A DNA stretch of 64,000 nt from an uncultured Amylibacter sp. GTDB taxonomy: Bacteria; Pseudomonadota; Alphaproteobacteria; Rhodobacterales; Rhodobacteraceae. Location of the stretch: contig OX044354.1 of assembly GCA_943846615.1 (NCBI GenBank), positions 1,120,359-1,184,358 on the forward strand. The letters are read 5' to 3'. The notes under the pieces are model-generated. The model ran no database searches. It was not told where the DNA came from and saw only the letters and a program-made list of their open reading frames with translations. The translations under genes and the position numbers were made by a program. Of this stretch, positions 9,013-17,421 are shown in pieces. The stretch's first letter is position 1. The number at the start of each line of letters is the position of its first letter.

Positions 9013-9536
9013 CCCTGACATCCGCCCCAACATTAGAAACAGATCGTTTGATTATCCGTGGTCCACAAACCACTGATTTCGACGCATTGGCAGATTTTTA
9101 TGCTGATGGTGATTACTGTTCTGGTTTTGGTGGCCCGATGAAACGTGACGATGCGTGGCGCTGGTTTGCGTTGAACATCGGGCATTGGCAGATTCATGGT
9201 TACGGTTATTTCACCATTCAAGACAAAGCATCCGGCAAGCCTGCTGGCCTATCTGGCATTTGGAACCCCGAAGGTTGGCCAGAGCCAGAATTGGGTTATG
9301 TCGTTTACAAAGATTTCAATCGCAAAGGTATTGCGTATGAGGCGTCTGTGCGGATGCGTCAGTGGGCGTATGATGATTTGGGCATGACAACATTGTCATC
9401 GCATATCGTACCTGACAATACCGCGTCCGTTGCATTGGCCACCCGTTTGGGCGCCGTATACGAGAGCACATACACAAACCCACACATGGGCGAGGATCAA
9501 ATTTTTCGTCATCCAAGCCCGGAGGCATTGTCATGA
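9009..9536 (+). CDS. GNAT family N-acetyltransferase (RimJ/RimL-like)
   Basis: A 175-residue acetyl-CoA-dependent acetyltransferase. The N-terminus ETDRLIIRGPQTTDFDALAD and the motif ELGYVVYKDFNRKGIAYEA (about 92-110) are typical of the Acetyltransf_3 group that acetylates ribosomal proteins or small amines. It overlaps ffh (ATGA) and the following chorismate mutase gene (ATGA), so it is coupled to both. The position within an Ffh/ribosomal-protein cluster makes a ribosomal substrate attractive, but this is inference. Confidence 0.85.
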   Translation: MTLTSAPTLETDRLIIRGPQTTDFDALADFYADGDYCSGFGGPMKRDDAWRWFALNIGHWQIHGYGYFTIQDKASGKPAGLSGIWNPEGWPEPELGYVVYKDFNRKGIAYEASVRMRQWAYDDLGMTTLSSHIVPDNTASVALATRLGAVYESTYTNPHMGEDQIFRHPSPEALS

Positions 9537-9826
9537 GTGACGTAGAGCGCGCCAAAGATATCCTGTCGGATCACCGCGAGAGCATTGATCGTTTGGATGC
9601 GATTTTGGTCTATACTTTGGGTGAACGTTTCAAACATACTCAAGCGGTCGGAAAGTTGAAGGCATCACACGAATTGCCGCCATCCGACCCCGCGCGTGAA
9701 GCCGCGCAAATCGAACGATTAGAGGATTTGGCCAAACGTGCCGACCTTGACCCCGTATTCGCGAAGAAGTTCCTGAATTTCGTTATCGCGGAAGTAATTA
9801 ATCACCACAAGAAACATCAAGAATAA
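9533..9826 (+). CDS. Chorismate mutase, AroQ fold
   Basis: A 97-residue all-helical protein with the AroQ pattern: ILSDHRESIDRLDAILVYTL in the first helix, ERFKHTQAVGKLKASHELPP around the active site, then REAAQIERLEDLAKRADLDP and a final helix FLNFVIAEVINHHKK. It converts chorismate to prephenate for phenylalanine and tyrosine synthesis. No dehydratase or dehydrogenase domain is fused. It is coupled to the upstream GNAT gene and separated from rpsP by 48 bp. Confidence 0.92.
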   Translation: MSDVERAKDILSDHRESIDRLDAILVYTLGERFKHTQAVGKLKASHELPPSDPAREAAQIERLEDLAKRADLDPVFAKKFLNFVIAEVINHHKKHQE

Positions 9827-9874
9827 GGGTTCAGACTTAAACCTGTTCCCGACTTAGCTTTTAGGAGAAATATC

Positions 9875-10321
9875 ATGGCTATGAAAATCAGACTTGCCCG
9901 CGGCGGCTCTAAGAAACGTCCATTTTACCGCGTTGTTGCGGCGGACTCGCGTATGCCACGTGACGGTCGTTACGTTGAAAAATTGGGCACATACAACCCA
10001 TTGTTGCCAAAAGACAGCGCAGAGCGTGTTCAGTTGAACATGGAACGCGTAAACTACTGGTTGGGCCAAGGCGCACAGCCAACAGAACGCGTTGTTCGCT
10101 TCCTTGAAGCATCTGGCGACATGGCGAAAACAGAGCGTAACAACCCTGAAAAAGCAAAACCAGGTAAAAAAGCGCAAGAGCGTATTGAAGAAAAAGCAGC
10201 TAAAGTTGAAGCAGCAGAGGAAGCCGCGAAAGAAGCAGCGGAAGCGGCAAAAGCAGCAGCAGCCGAAGCAGCAGCAGCACCAGCTGAAGAAGCACCTGCA
10301 GAAGAAGCAGCGGCTGAGTAA
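9875..10321 (+). CDS. rpsP: 30S ribosomal protein S16 with alanine-rich tail
   Basis: S16 normally has 80-90 residues; this protein has 148. The core [20 protein letters not shown] and [14 protein letters not shown] identifies it. After about residue 95 the sequence becomes lysine-rich and then an Ala/Glu-rich tail made of repeated EA, AA and KA units to the end. Such tails occur in Rhodobacterales S16. A strong ribosome-binding site (aggagaaatatc) precedes the ATG at 9875. It heads the rimM-trmD set. Confidence 0.98.
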   Translation: MAMKIRLARGGSKKRPFYRVVAADSRMPRDGRYVEKLGTYNPLLPKDSAERVQLNMERVNYWLGQGAQPTERVVRFLEASGDMAKTERNNPEKAKPGKKAQERIEEKAAKVEAAEEAAKEAAEAAKAAAAEAAAAPAEEAPAEEAAAE

Positions 10322-10347
10322 TTGGCACATTGGGCTTGGGCAAACTG

Positions 10348-10980
10348 ATGCACGCATTCAGCAAAGAGTTCCAAGCCGAATTACACAACCTTATGAAATG
10401 GCGCCGCGATGTGCGCCATTTCAAATCCGACCCCATCCCCACCGATATGTTATTGGACTGTTTGAACGCGTTTCAAATGGCGCCCAGTGTTGGCCTGTCT
10501 GAACCATGGCGCATTGTACGTGTAACCTCCGACAAGGCCCGCAATGCCGCCCTGTCGAATTTCCGCAGTGCCAATGCGGATGCCTTGGCGGGATATTCAG
10601 GGGACAAGGCCGCGACATATGCAGGTTTGAAATTATCTGGCATGTCAGATGCGCCTGAACAAATTGCTGTTTTCTGCGACGAGGCAACCACCAAGGGCGG
10701 TGGTTTGGGCGCTAAAACCATGCCTGAAATGCGACGCTATTCCGTGGTGTCTGCGATTATGACATTTTGGTTGGCATTGCGCGCCCAAGGGTTGGGATTG
10801 GGATGGGTATCCATATTGGACCCCGAGCAATTACGAGAAGATTTAGATGTGCCTGAAAACTGGCAATTGATCGCATACCTTTGCATTGGTTGGCCAAAGC
10901 AGGATACATTGGTGCCAGAATTGGAAACTGTTGGTTGGGAAGAGCGCGAGCCTGATTTAGCCAAGTGGATCGAGAGATAG
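10348..10980 (+). CDS. bluB: 5,6-dimethylbenzimidazole synthase BluB (nitroreductase fold)
   Basis: A 210-residue flavoenzyme that breaks down FMNH2 with oxygen to make 5,6-dimethylbenzimidazole, the lower ligand of cobalamin. BluB marks are the FMN-binding MKWRRDVRHFKSDPIP, APSVGLSEPWRIVRV, the conserved MPEMRRYSVVSAIMTFWLAL and GLGWVSILDPEQL. I chose the ATG at 10348; an in-frame TTG at 10330 adds six residues. It sits between rpsP and rimM with 26 bp and 1 bp gaps, so it is probably cotranscribed with ribosomal genes. The specific call within the nitroreductase family is good but not proven. Confidence 0.85.
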   Translation: MHAFSKEFQAELHNLMKWRRDVRHFKSDPIPTDMLLDCLNAFQMAPSVGLSEPWRIVRVTSDKARNAALSNFRSANADALAGYSGDKAATYAGLKLSGMSDAPEQIAVFCDEATTKGGGLGAKTMPEMRRYSVVSAIMTFWLALRAQGLGLGWVSILDPEQLREDLDVPENWQLIAYLCIGWPKQDTLVPELETVGWEEREPDLAKWIER

Positions 10981-10981
10981 A

Positions 10982-11551
10982 ATGACACAAGAAGACCGCA
11001 TATGTATCGGCGCCATCGTAGGCGCGTTTGGGATCAAGGGCGAATTACGCATCAAATCGTTTTGCGCCGATCCCGATGCGATTGGTGATTATGGTGTTTT
11101 GACGAACGAAGACGGCACACGTTCGTTTGACATCAAAATCATCGGCCCGATTAAGGGCGGTTATAATGCACGAATTGCGGGCATTCAGTACCGCGATCAG
11201 GCCGAAGATTTAAAAGGCATTTCATTGTATACCCTGCGGTCCAACCTGCCGAACCTGCCGGATGATGAATTTTATCATTCCGATCTGATTGGGCTGGCTG
11301 TGATTGATACGGGCGGAGTGACATTGGGCACGATTGTCGGCGTCGATGATCACGGCGCGGGTGATTTTCTGGAGATCAACGCGATTGGGCAGAAGAATTC
11401 GGCATTATTGCCGTTCACCAAACTGGCCGTGCCAACAGTCGACTTGGCGGCAGGCAAAGTCATAATTGATCCCCCCAAAGGCGTGTTTGCCGGCGACGAG
11501 CCAGAAGAGCCGCCAGCGCCCACGAATTATGTGGAACTGGGTGATGAGTAG
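10982..11551 (+). CDS. rimM: Ribosome maturation factor RimM
   Basis: A 189-residue 30S assembly factor that binds S19 and helps form the 16S 3' domain. The N-terminal domain contains ICIGAIVGAFGIKGELRIKS and the C-terminal PRC-barrel domain contains LIGLAVIDTGGVTLGTIVGV and ALLPFTKLAVPTVDLAAGKV. It ends with an acidic, proline-containing extension (DEPEEPPAPTNYVELGDE). It starts one base after the bluB stop and overlaps the next gene by 8 bp, so it is translationally coupled. Confidence 0.97.
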   Translation: MTQEDRICIGAIVGAFGIKGELRIKSFCADPDAIGDYGVLTNEDGTRSFDIKIIGPIKGGYNARIAGIQYRDQAEDLKGISLYTLRSNLPNLPDDEFYHSDLIGLAVIDTGGVTLGTIVGVDDHGAGDFLEINAIGQKNSALLPFTKLAVPTVDLAAGKVIIDPPKGVFAGDEPEEPPAPTNYVELGDE

Positions 11552-12386
11552 TGATGCCAATCGGCAGAGCGTTATCATTCATGCCGGATTTCACAAAACC
11601 GGAACCACCAGCGTCCAAGCAATGATCGAACGTGAACGTGATCGATTATCGGATTACGCTAATTTCTATGTCAAAGGCCAAATCGGGCCAGCACGCGATA
11701 TCGCACGTCGATATGGACAATTCCCCAACCGCTATACCCTGAAACGTTTCGCCGATGCCTTTGAGGAATTTTTGAACAAATGCCCAAGCGGTAAGCCGAT
11801 TGTTATATCCAGAGAAACCCTAAGCGGTGCCATGTTAACGGGCGAAGGCCGATGGCCATTTCGTCGAGACCGCTACAAACGTATTTCGTTAAATCTGGCG
11901 CGTGTAATGGTGCAAGCGGCGCAAAACGTGTTTGGCCCAGAGGTGCAGGTAACATTGCTCTATACAACGCGTGATGATGCTGGGTATCTGCGCAGTGTCT
12001 ATGGACACATGCTTCGCGATAGTGAATTGACAGAAAGTTTTGAGGAATTTCAGCAACGTTTTCGCCATGAAATAAACCTTCAGAAAACAGCAAACAAAAT
12101 TTCCAAGGCATTGCCAAAGGTTAATGTTGTTACCGCGTCGTTGGCCGAAATATCCCAATCGGCACGCGGCCCAGGACAGATTATTTTGGACGTTTTAAAT
12201 ATTCCAAACGACTTACAGGCGCAAATCAAACCGCCAATAATGCGAAATAATCCAGGTATTTCGGATGAACTCGCGGATCAGCTGTTGCAACTAAACCAAA
12301 CCGACATGCGATCACGTGACAGAACACGCGCGAAAAAAGAATTGGTTATGGCAGAGCGTAAAGCATTGCATGGCTGGTGGGATTAG
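11544..12386 (+). CDS. Sulfotransferase-superfamily-like protein
   Basis: A 280-residue protein whose N-terminus VIIHAGFHKTGTTSVQ (residues 10-25) is the 5'-phosphosulfate-binding loop of PAPS-dependent sulfotransferases, with the Lys and Thr-Thr-Ser in place. A second region, ARVMVQAAQNVFGPEVQVTLL, is followed by YTTRDDAGYLRSVYGHML, where an Arg-containing strand-turn resembles the 3'-phosphate-binding motif. The acceptor is unknown; carbohydrate is plausible for this bacterial group. The ATG at 11544 overlaps the end of rimM. It is inserted between rimM and trmD, which are usually adjacent. Confidence 0.7.
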   Translation: MSSDANRQSVIIHAGFHKTGTTSVQAMIERERDRLSDYANFYVKGQIGPARDIARRYGQFPNRYTLKRFADAFEEFLNKCPSGKPIVISRETLSGAMLTGEGRWPFRRDRYKRISLNLARVMVQAAQNVFGPEVQVTLLYTTRDDAGYLRSVYGHMLRDSELTESFEEFQQRFRHEINLQKTANKISKALPKVNVVTASLAEISQSARGPGQIILDVLNIPNDLQAQIKPPIMRNNPGISDELADQLLQLNQTDMRSRDRTRAKKELVMAERKALHGWWD

Positions 12387-12418
12387 ACATGTTCCCCGCA
12401 TTTGATTAGAGAGCTTTC

Positions 12419-13237
12419 ATGACAGATCAAAAAAACAAATCACATGGCAATAAATCACATGGGCGTTTGGCCATTCGCCCCAGTTTGAAGCCACGCGATC
12501 TGATGACACATACGCCTGATATCGTGGGTGTCTGGAAGGCCAAAGTGATTACTCTATTTCCCGAGGCATTTCCGGGTGTTTTGGATCGCTCCTTGACCGG
12601 CAAGGCGTTGCAGGACGGGTTGTGGCAATTGCACACGATTGAATTGCGCGGCTTTGGCATTGGTAAGCACAAGGATGTCGATCACCCACCCGCAGGTGGT
12701 GGCGCAGGCATGGTGTTGAAGGCCGATGTTGTTGGCCCTGCGTTGGACGAAGCACGCCGTGGTACACCCGTCAACCCACGTGCATGGCCTGTGATTTACA
12801 TGTCCCCGCGTGGCAAACCGTTGACCCAAGCAATGGCGCAGGAATTCAGCGAAGCCGAAGGCATGACCATCCTATGTGGTCGCTTCGAAGGCGTCGATGA
12901 GCGTGTCTTGGAAGAGTATAACGTGCAAGAGGTATCGTTGGGCGATTTCGTTTTGACAGGTGGTGAAATTGCGGCGCAGGCGTTGATTGATGCCACGGTG
13001 CGATTGCTGCCAGACGTGCTGGGAAATGCCGAAAGCACCAAGGAAGAGAGCCATTCAAATGGGCTGTTGGAACATCCGCAATACACCAAGCCAGCCGAAT
13101 GGAAGGGGCGCAAAATCCCCGATGTCTTGCTGTCTGGGCATCATGGAAATGTGGATAAATGGCGCCGCGAGATGTCGGAAAAACTGACCCAAGAACGCCG
13201 CCCTGATTTATGGGAAAAGCACGTCAACAAAGATTAA
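12419..13237 (+). CDS. trmD: tRNA (guanine-N1)-methyltransferase TrmD
   Basis: A SPOUT-class enzyme of 272 residues that makes m1G37 in tRNAs reading CNN codons. The catalytic domain starts at about residue 40 (KVITLFPEAFPGVLDRSLTG), with HPPAGGGAGMVLKADVV, the knot region TILCGRFEGVDERVLEEY and EVSLGDFVLTGGEIAAQALI, and ends with the C-terminal domain (LLSGHHGNVDKWRR). The first about 39 residues are an extra N-terminal arm containing the repeated tetrapeptide KSHG. gagag precedes the ATG at 12419. It is the last plus-strand member of the rpsP cluster before an inverted gene. Confidence 0.97.
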   Translation: MTDQKNKSHGNKSHGRLAIRPSLKPRDLMTHTPDIVGVWKAKVITLFPEAFPGVLDRSLTGKALQDGLWQLHTIELRGFGIGKHKDVDHPPAGGGAGMVLKADVVGPALDEARRGTPVNPRAWPVIYMSPRGKPLTQAMAQEFSEAEGMTILCGRFEGVDERVLEEYNVQEVSLGDFVLTGGEIAAQALIDATVRLLPDVLGNAESTKEESHSNGLLEHPQYTKPAEWKGRKIPDVLLSGHHGNVDKWRREMSEKLTQERRPDLWEKHVNKD

Positions 13238-13239
13238 CA

Positions 13240-14538
13240 TCACTTGATCACACCGCGCAGGAAGCGCAGAGAACGATCCAATCTGTTTGGGCCAAATTCA
13301 TGGATACGTTGGAATTGGGCAATCGTTTTATATCCATATTCTTTCAAGCGATGCTCAAGGTTGACCAATATGTAATGTTCATCTGTCACATAACGTTTGG
13401 ATACATCGAAGAAGGGGGTAAGCAGCCCTTCATCAATACATCCCTTTAGGGCCTGTAGCGTTGCATGAACCACCTTAGCGTTTGGATCGTTTAGTCCATC
13501 GATAAAGGCGGGCAAATAGGTTTTTTGCTGCGGGGATTTTCCCAGTGCACTGATCGATTGTGCGCGAAATGTTGGGTTTTCATGATCAAGGAATTCCACG
13601 AAATAACGCCCGAAATCCGATCCAGTTTCCGCGATGGTGTAATAGGTGGCAAGAAAGTCATCTTCTGTCATTGATGGGGCTAGGTTTTGCGTCAACAATT
13701 CCGTCCATTCGAGGGCATTATTTTTAAACCGCAGTCGGATAATCCAAAGCGCGCAATCGACATCTTTTTTGTTACTTTGCAATAATGTAGTAATAAATGG
13801 ACGTGCGCGTAGCGGATCAAATTTCGCAAGGACATCAACAGATTTCCGTCTGGTTTCTCCGACTGACCGGTTGCTGATCTGTTCCAGTTTTTCACAGCTT
13901 GCAGGCGCCAGTGAAACAAGTTTCATAAACCCTTTTAAGATTGTATTCTTCTGATCTGATTTTTCTGACGTTTCGTACAAACGCCACAGCTCATCCTCTG
14001 TTCCGCCTAATGTTGTGGCGAAGGTCATTGCTTTGGGTTGGCGCAGGACGCCAGAGATGACTTCGTCTAGCCAGCGCTCGTACCAATCCATGAAGGTGTG
14101 CTCATGCACGAAAATCGGCTTTGCGCCCTCTTCGTCCAGATAGACGACGTGACCTTTGTGTGGCCCCTTAAGCAGGAGGGCATGATCGAACGAGCATCCC
14201 TGATGGCCGAGGTACATAATCCCCGCATAAACTTGGTTATATGCATCCTCATAGGCATTATGAATATCGTGAATGCCGTACATCGGACCGGCGCCCGCGC
14301 CGTTGTGACCGATTCCACCGTTCCCAACAATGTTTAAAAAAACCCTTAGGTCGTTAGGTAGAGAGACGCCGTAACCTGTTTCCAGTGCGCGTATCGCATC
14401 CATCGAAAGTGGTGTGTGTAATATGTATTTATGGCTGCTGGATCCGAAGGTGTTGAACGCGGTGTCTACATTGCGCGCCTGTGTCAATTTTTCGACGATG
14501 CGTATCGCTTGTATCGTGTATTCTTGGTCATTTGGCAT
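13240..14538 (-). CDS. SUKH (SMI1/KNR4) domain plus HEAT-like repeat protein
   Basis: A 432-residue protein. Residues about 44-180 match the SMI1/KNR4 (SUKH) fold: ALETGYGVSLPNDLRVFLNI, a glycine-rich turn, and KGHVVYLDEEGAKPIFVHEH, followed by FMDWYERWLDEVI. From about 190 to 400 the sequence is a series of paired helices of HEAT type (for example FLDHENPTFRAQSISALGKS, FIDGLNDPNAKVVHATLQAL). SUKH proteins often act as immunity proteins against nuclease toxins or as housekeeping interaction modules. No toxin is visible nearby. It lies on the opposite strand, splitting trmD from rplS, and ends 2 bp after trmD. Confidence 0.65.
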   Translation of the reverse strand: MPNDQEYTIQAIRIVEKLTQARNVDTAFNTFGSSSHKYILHTPLSMDAIRALETGYGVSLPNDLRVFLNIVGNGGIGHNGAGAGPMYGIHDIHNAYEDAYNQVYAGIMYLGHQGCSFDHALLLKGPHKGHVVYLDEEGAKPIFVHEHTFMDWYERWLDEVISGVLRQPKAMTFATTLGGTEDELWRLYETSEKSDQKNTILKGFMKLVSLAPASCEKLEQISNRSVGETRRKSVDVLAKFDPLRARPFITTLLQSNKKDVDCALWIIRLRFKNNALEWTELLTQNLAPSMTEDDFLATYYTIAETGSDFGRYFVEFLDHENPTFRAQSISALGKSPQQKTYLPAFIDGLNDPNAKVVHATLQALKGCIDEGLLTPFFDVSKRYVTDEHYILVNLEHRLKEYGYKTIAQFQRIHEFGPNRLDRSLRFLRGVIK

Positions 14539-14749
14539 CTGATATCCCCGTCACACTTAAGGTAGCCATTGGATTTGGGAAATGCAAACTTCCCAAAAAT
14601 ATCTAGATGATTGTTATGGGGGGCCACCTTGATGGGTGCTGCGGGGCCTTGACCTAAAAACGCGCAACTCAATAAATTCTATTGACCCAAAGGATCGCGT
14701 CCTGACTTATGAGTGAAACAGATCATCAACGACGCGTAAGGATTTCAAC
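14539..14749. promoter_or_regulatory. Divergent intergenic region
   Basis: These 211 bp lie between the starts of the SUKH/HEAT gene (minus) and the racemase-like gene (plus). An imperfect inverted repeat tttgggaa/ttcccaaa occurs near 14574-14597. No clear promoter, tRNA or small frame could be supported. Confidence 0.35.
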
Positions 14750-15391
14750 ATGCGTATTTCATTTTTGCATACCGCACAGGTTCATGTGGATACGTTTGAC
14801 GCGATTTTCAAAACCTTGGCGCCTGATGCGGTGTTGTCCCATCATGTGATGCCCGAATTGTTGTCCCGCGCACAGGCTGATGGGCTGAACGCAGTGCGCG
14901 GTGAAACTACAACCACCTTGCAGGATATGTTGTCGGATGATGCGGTGATGTGCACCTGCTCCACGCTGGGGCCGATTGCCGATGCGATAGCGGATGAGCA
15001 TTTATTGCGCATCGATCGCCCAGTGATGGAATTCGCCTGCGCCCAAGGATCGCGTATCCTAGTTGCGATTTGCTTAGAGGCGACGCGGGTTTCAACAACC
15101 GACTTGCTGGCAGATTGTGCGGATCAAATGGGCGTTAAGATTGCGCCAGAAGTCCTGTTGATCGATGCCGCCTGGCCGCATTTTGAAGATGGTGATTTGG
15201 ATCAGTTCGCGACGGTCATTGCATCCGCAATCCGCGATGCCGTAGCCGTGCAGGAATACGATTGTGTGGTTTTAGCACAGGCATCAATGCATGTGGTGGA
15301 ACCGCTCTTACAGAACATTGCTGTGCCTGTTGTGTCTTCGCCCAAGATGGCGGCGAAAAGGGCAGTAGAGATTGCCAGATCAAGCATGTAA
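14750..15391 (+). CDS. Asp/Glu racemase-superfamily-like protein
   Basis: A 213-residue cytoplasmic protein with the layout of Asp/Glu/hydantoin racemases: a first cysteine region VMCTCSTLGPIADAIADEHL (residues 66-85) and a second-half motif DCVVLAQASMHVVEPLL (about 170-186), followed by IAVPVVSSPKMAAKRAVEIA. The usual second catalytic Cys of the racemases is replaced here by Ser in AQASM, so a plain two-base racemase mechanism is doubtful. Substrate unknown. The three plus-strand genes at 14750-17421 may be cotranscribed. Confidence 0.6.
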   Translation: MRISFLHTAQVHVDTFDAIFKTLAPDAVLSHHVMPELLSRAQADGLNAVRGETTTTLQDMLSDDAVMCTCSTLGPIADAIADEHLLRIDRPVMEFACAQGSRILVAICLEATRVSTTDLLADCADQMGVKIAPEVLLIDAAWPHFEDGDLDQFATVIASAIRDAVAVQEYDCVVLAQASMHVVEPLLQNIAVPVVSSPKMAAKRAVEIARSSM

Positions 15392-15422
15392 TTCACACGT
15401 TTATAAAAATGAGATTTAGAGA

Positions 15423-16151
15423 ATGTTTTTTAGATACGATATTTCCGACGCCGTCCAAGAATGGATTTACGACAACTTTGTTTGGGCGATCAGATTGCGA
15501 TTGTTGCGGCCGAATACCCCATTGGTGTTCGCAACCAAGGATTTTTTCACCGCCCCCAAGGGTGAAGGCGATGTGGTTGTAACCGCATTGCTAAATGATA
15601 TTCAGCGCATTTTAGGGATGCCACAAAAAGCGTTCAATGTGTTGCCTGTAAATACTCTGCCCACAGAAATGCAGATCAACTATAACGCCCTAAGCGCCGT
15701 TGCGGGAACGTGGCAAGACGATGAGGGTATCGCGACGATCCACTATGATCCAAATCTGTTAAACAACCCAATTGGGTTGGTGTCCGTTTTGACTCATGAA
15801 TTGATGCATGATGTGTTGCACGGCATTGCAGATTATCCACCAGGTGGTGAAGAAGCCGAGGAATTGAATACTGATCTACACTGTATCACGATGGGATTTG
15901 GTGTGTTGCAAGTCACTTATGCTCAAAATGCTGGTTGGGCGGGATACATGCGCCAGAATTCGCGGATACATGCACTTGCAATGTTTGTTTTGGTACGTGA
16001 ATTGTCACCAGATGAAACCATGAGTGCATTACCCGCGGCAAGTAGACGGCAGTTTAAGAAAGCAATCAAATCCTTACAAAGGCAACCTGAGAAGATCGCG
16101 TTTCTAAAGGAACGGTTGCATCAAGATCGCCCTAAGCTTGCGGGCAGTTAA
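15423..16151 (+). CDS. Predicted zinc metallopeptidase-like protein of unknown family
   Basis: A 242-residue protein with a zincin motif, VLTHELMHDVLHGIADYP, placing HExxH at residues 125-129. A downstream stretch, EEAEELNTDLHCITMGFGVL (about 140-159), is positioned like the third-ligand segment of metzincin or gluzincin proteins. There is no signal peptide, so it should act in the cytoplasm. The N-terminal half contains LNDIQRILGMPQKAFNVLP. Activity is unproven. It follows the racemase-like gene after 31 bp, and a palindrome overlaps its stop. Confidence 0.65.
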   Translation: MFFRYDISDAVQEWIYDNFVWAIRLRLLRPNTPLVFATKDFFTAPKGEGDVVVTALLNDIQRILGMPQKAFNVLPVNTLPTEMQINYNALSAVAGTWQDDEGIATIHYDPNLLNNPIGLVSVLTHELMHDVLHGIADYPPGGEEAEELNTDLHCITMGFGVLQVTYAQNAGWAGYMRQNSRIHALAMFVLVRELSPDETMSALPAASRRQFKKAIKSLQRQPEKIAFLKERLHQDRPKLAGS

Positions 16152-16170
16152 GTCAGCATTATTGACTTAA
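16148..16170. repeat. Perfect palindrome at the end of the zincin gene
   Basis: Arms ttaagtca and tgacttaa, 8 of 8 complementary, are separated by 7 nt. The left arm includes the stop codon of the zincin-like gene. There is no T-run, so it is either an operator for the following aminotransferase gene or an mRNA 3' hairpin. I cannot decide which. Confidence 0.5.
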
Positions 16171-16212
16171 TGTGCGCCCTACTCCAATATGTCAAAAGAT
16201 TGGGAGGATATT

Positions 16213-17421
16213 ATGGACTGGGTACACCTGTTGGCCAGCCGCAATACGCGGATGAAGGCGTCTGAGATACGTGAATTGCTGAAAATTTTAGACCAGCCTG
16301 ATGTGATTTCCTTTGCGGGGGGGATTCCCGATCCTGCGTTGTTTCCAAAGACAGAAATGGCGGATGCTTATGCGGCCGTGCTGGATCAAAGCGGCGATGC
16401 GGCGTTGCAATATTCTGCATCCGAAGGGTATCGTCCATTGCGCGAATGGATACAGGGTGAAATGGCGCGTGTTGGTGTACCGTGTGATTTGGATAACATT
16501 CTAATCACATCTGGTTCTCAACAGGCGTTGGATTATTTGGGTAAGTTGTTTTTGAATGCGGGGGATACAGCGTTGGTTGGTTGGCCCTCCTACCTGGGCG
16601 CGTTGGGGGCGTTTAATGCATACGAGCCGCGTTATGATCGCCTGGATCCCAAGAGCAATCGATCCGCACAGGATTTTAACGATGCCGCCGATGGGAGGGT
16701 CAAATTTGCCTATATGTCTGTGGATTTCGCGAACCCCACAGGTGTGACGTTGGATCATCAGGATCGGGTGAATATCCTGCAATTGGCGGATGATTTGGAC
16801 ATCGCGATTATCGAGGATGCGGCGTACCAAGCGTTACGGTTTGATGGCGAAGCTACGACACCGATATTGGCGATGGAAATCGCGGACAAGGGTAATATTG
16901 ATGCCTGTCGCACAATTTACACGGGCAGTTTTTCAAAAACTTTATCGCCTGGTTTACGAGTGGGATGGGTGGTGGCGGCGAAGCCTGTGATCGATCAGAT
17001 TGTGTTGATCAAACAGGCATCCGATTTACATTCGCCATCGATCAATCAGATGGTGGTGAACTATGTGGCGCGGGCGTGTTTTGATGAACATGTGGCGAAA
17101 ATCCGTACCGCATATATGGCGCGGCGTGATGATATGTTGCGCGCACTGGCTGCCCATATGCCCGATGGGGTGGAATGGACGCGGCCCGAAGGCGGCATGT
17201 TTATTTGGATGACCCTGCCCAGCCATCTGGATGGTGCAGAATTATTGGCACATAGTTTACGCGAAGAACGTGTCGCGTTCGTTCCAGGTCAGGCATTTTT
17301 TGCCGATGGTTCAGGTTCAAATACGATGCGTTTGAATTTCACGAATGCCAATGCGGAACAGATCGAAACCGGGATCGCACGCTTGGGACAGCTGATTGCC
17401 CAAACAATAAGTAACGCTTGA
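16213..17421 (+). CDS. PLP-dependent aminotransferase, fold type I (MocR/LysN-like)
   Basis: A 402-residue cytoplasmic aminotransferase. The opening SEIRELLKILDQPDVISFAG followed by GGIPDPALFP is characteristic of the LysN (2-aminoadipate) and valine-pyruvate-like group. The cofactor region includes ITSGSQQALDYLGKLFLNAG, the Asp-bearing DDLDIAIIEDAAYQALRF, the Schiff-base lysine in YTGSFSKTLSPGLRVGWVVA, and the C-terminal RLNFTNAN. The start at 16213 is chosen because gggagg lies 6 nt upstream; an ATG at 16189 lacks this. The substrate, an aromatic or aminoadipate-type amino acid, is not resolved. Confidence 0.88.
   Translation: MDWVHLLASRNTRMKASEIRELLKILDQPDVISFAGGIPDPALFPKTEMADAYAAVLDQSGDAALQYSASEGYRPLREWIQGEMARVGVPCDLDNILITSGSQQALDYLGKLFLNAGDTALVGWPSYLGALGAFNAYEPRYDRLDPKSNRSAQDFNDAADGRVKFAYMSVDFANPTGVTLDHQDRVNILQLADDLDIAIIEDAAYQALRFDGEATTPILAMEIADKGNIDACRTIYTGSFSKTLSPGLRVGWVVAAKPVIDQIVLIKQASDLHSPSINQMVVNYVARACFDEHVAKIRTAYMARRDDMLRALAAHMPDGVEWTRPEGGMFIWMTLPSHLDGAELLAHSLREERVAFVPGQAFFADGSGSNTMRLNFTNANAEQIETGIARLGQLIAQTISNA

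Noticed and set aside
13240..14538. SUKH gene as immunity of a contact-dependent toxin system
   Set aside because: No toxin, Rhs, or secretion gene lies within reach; recorded only as an open possibility.
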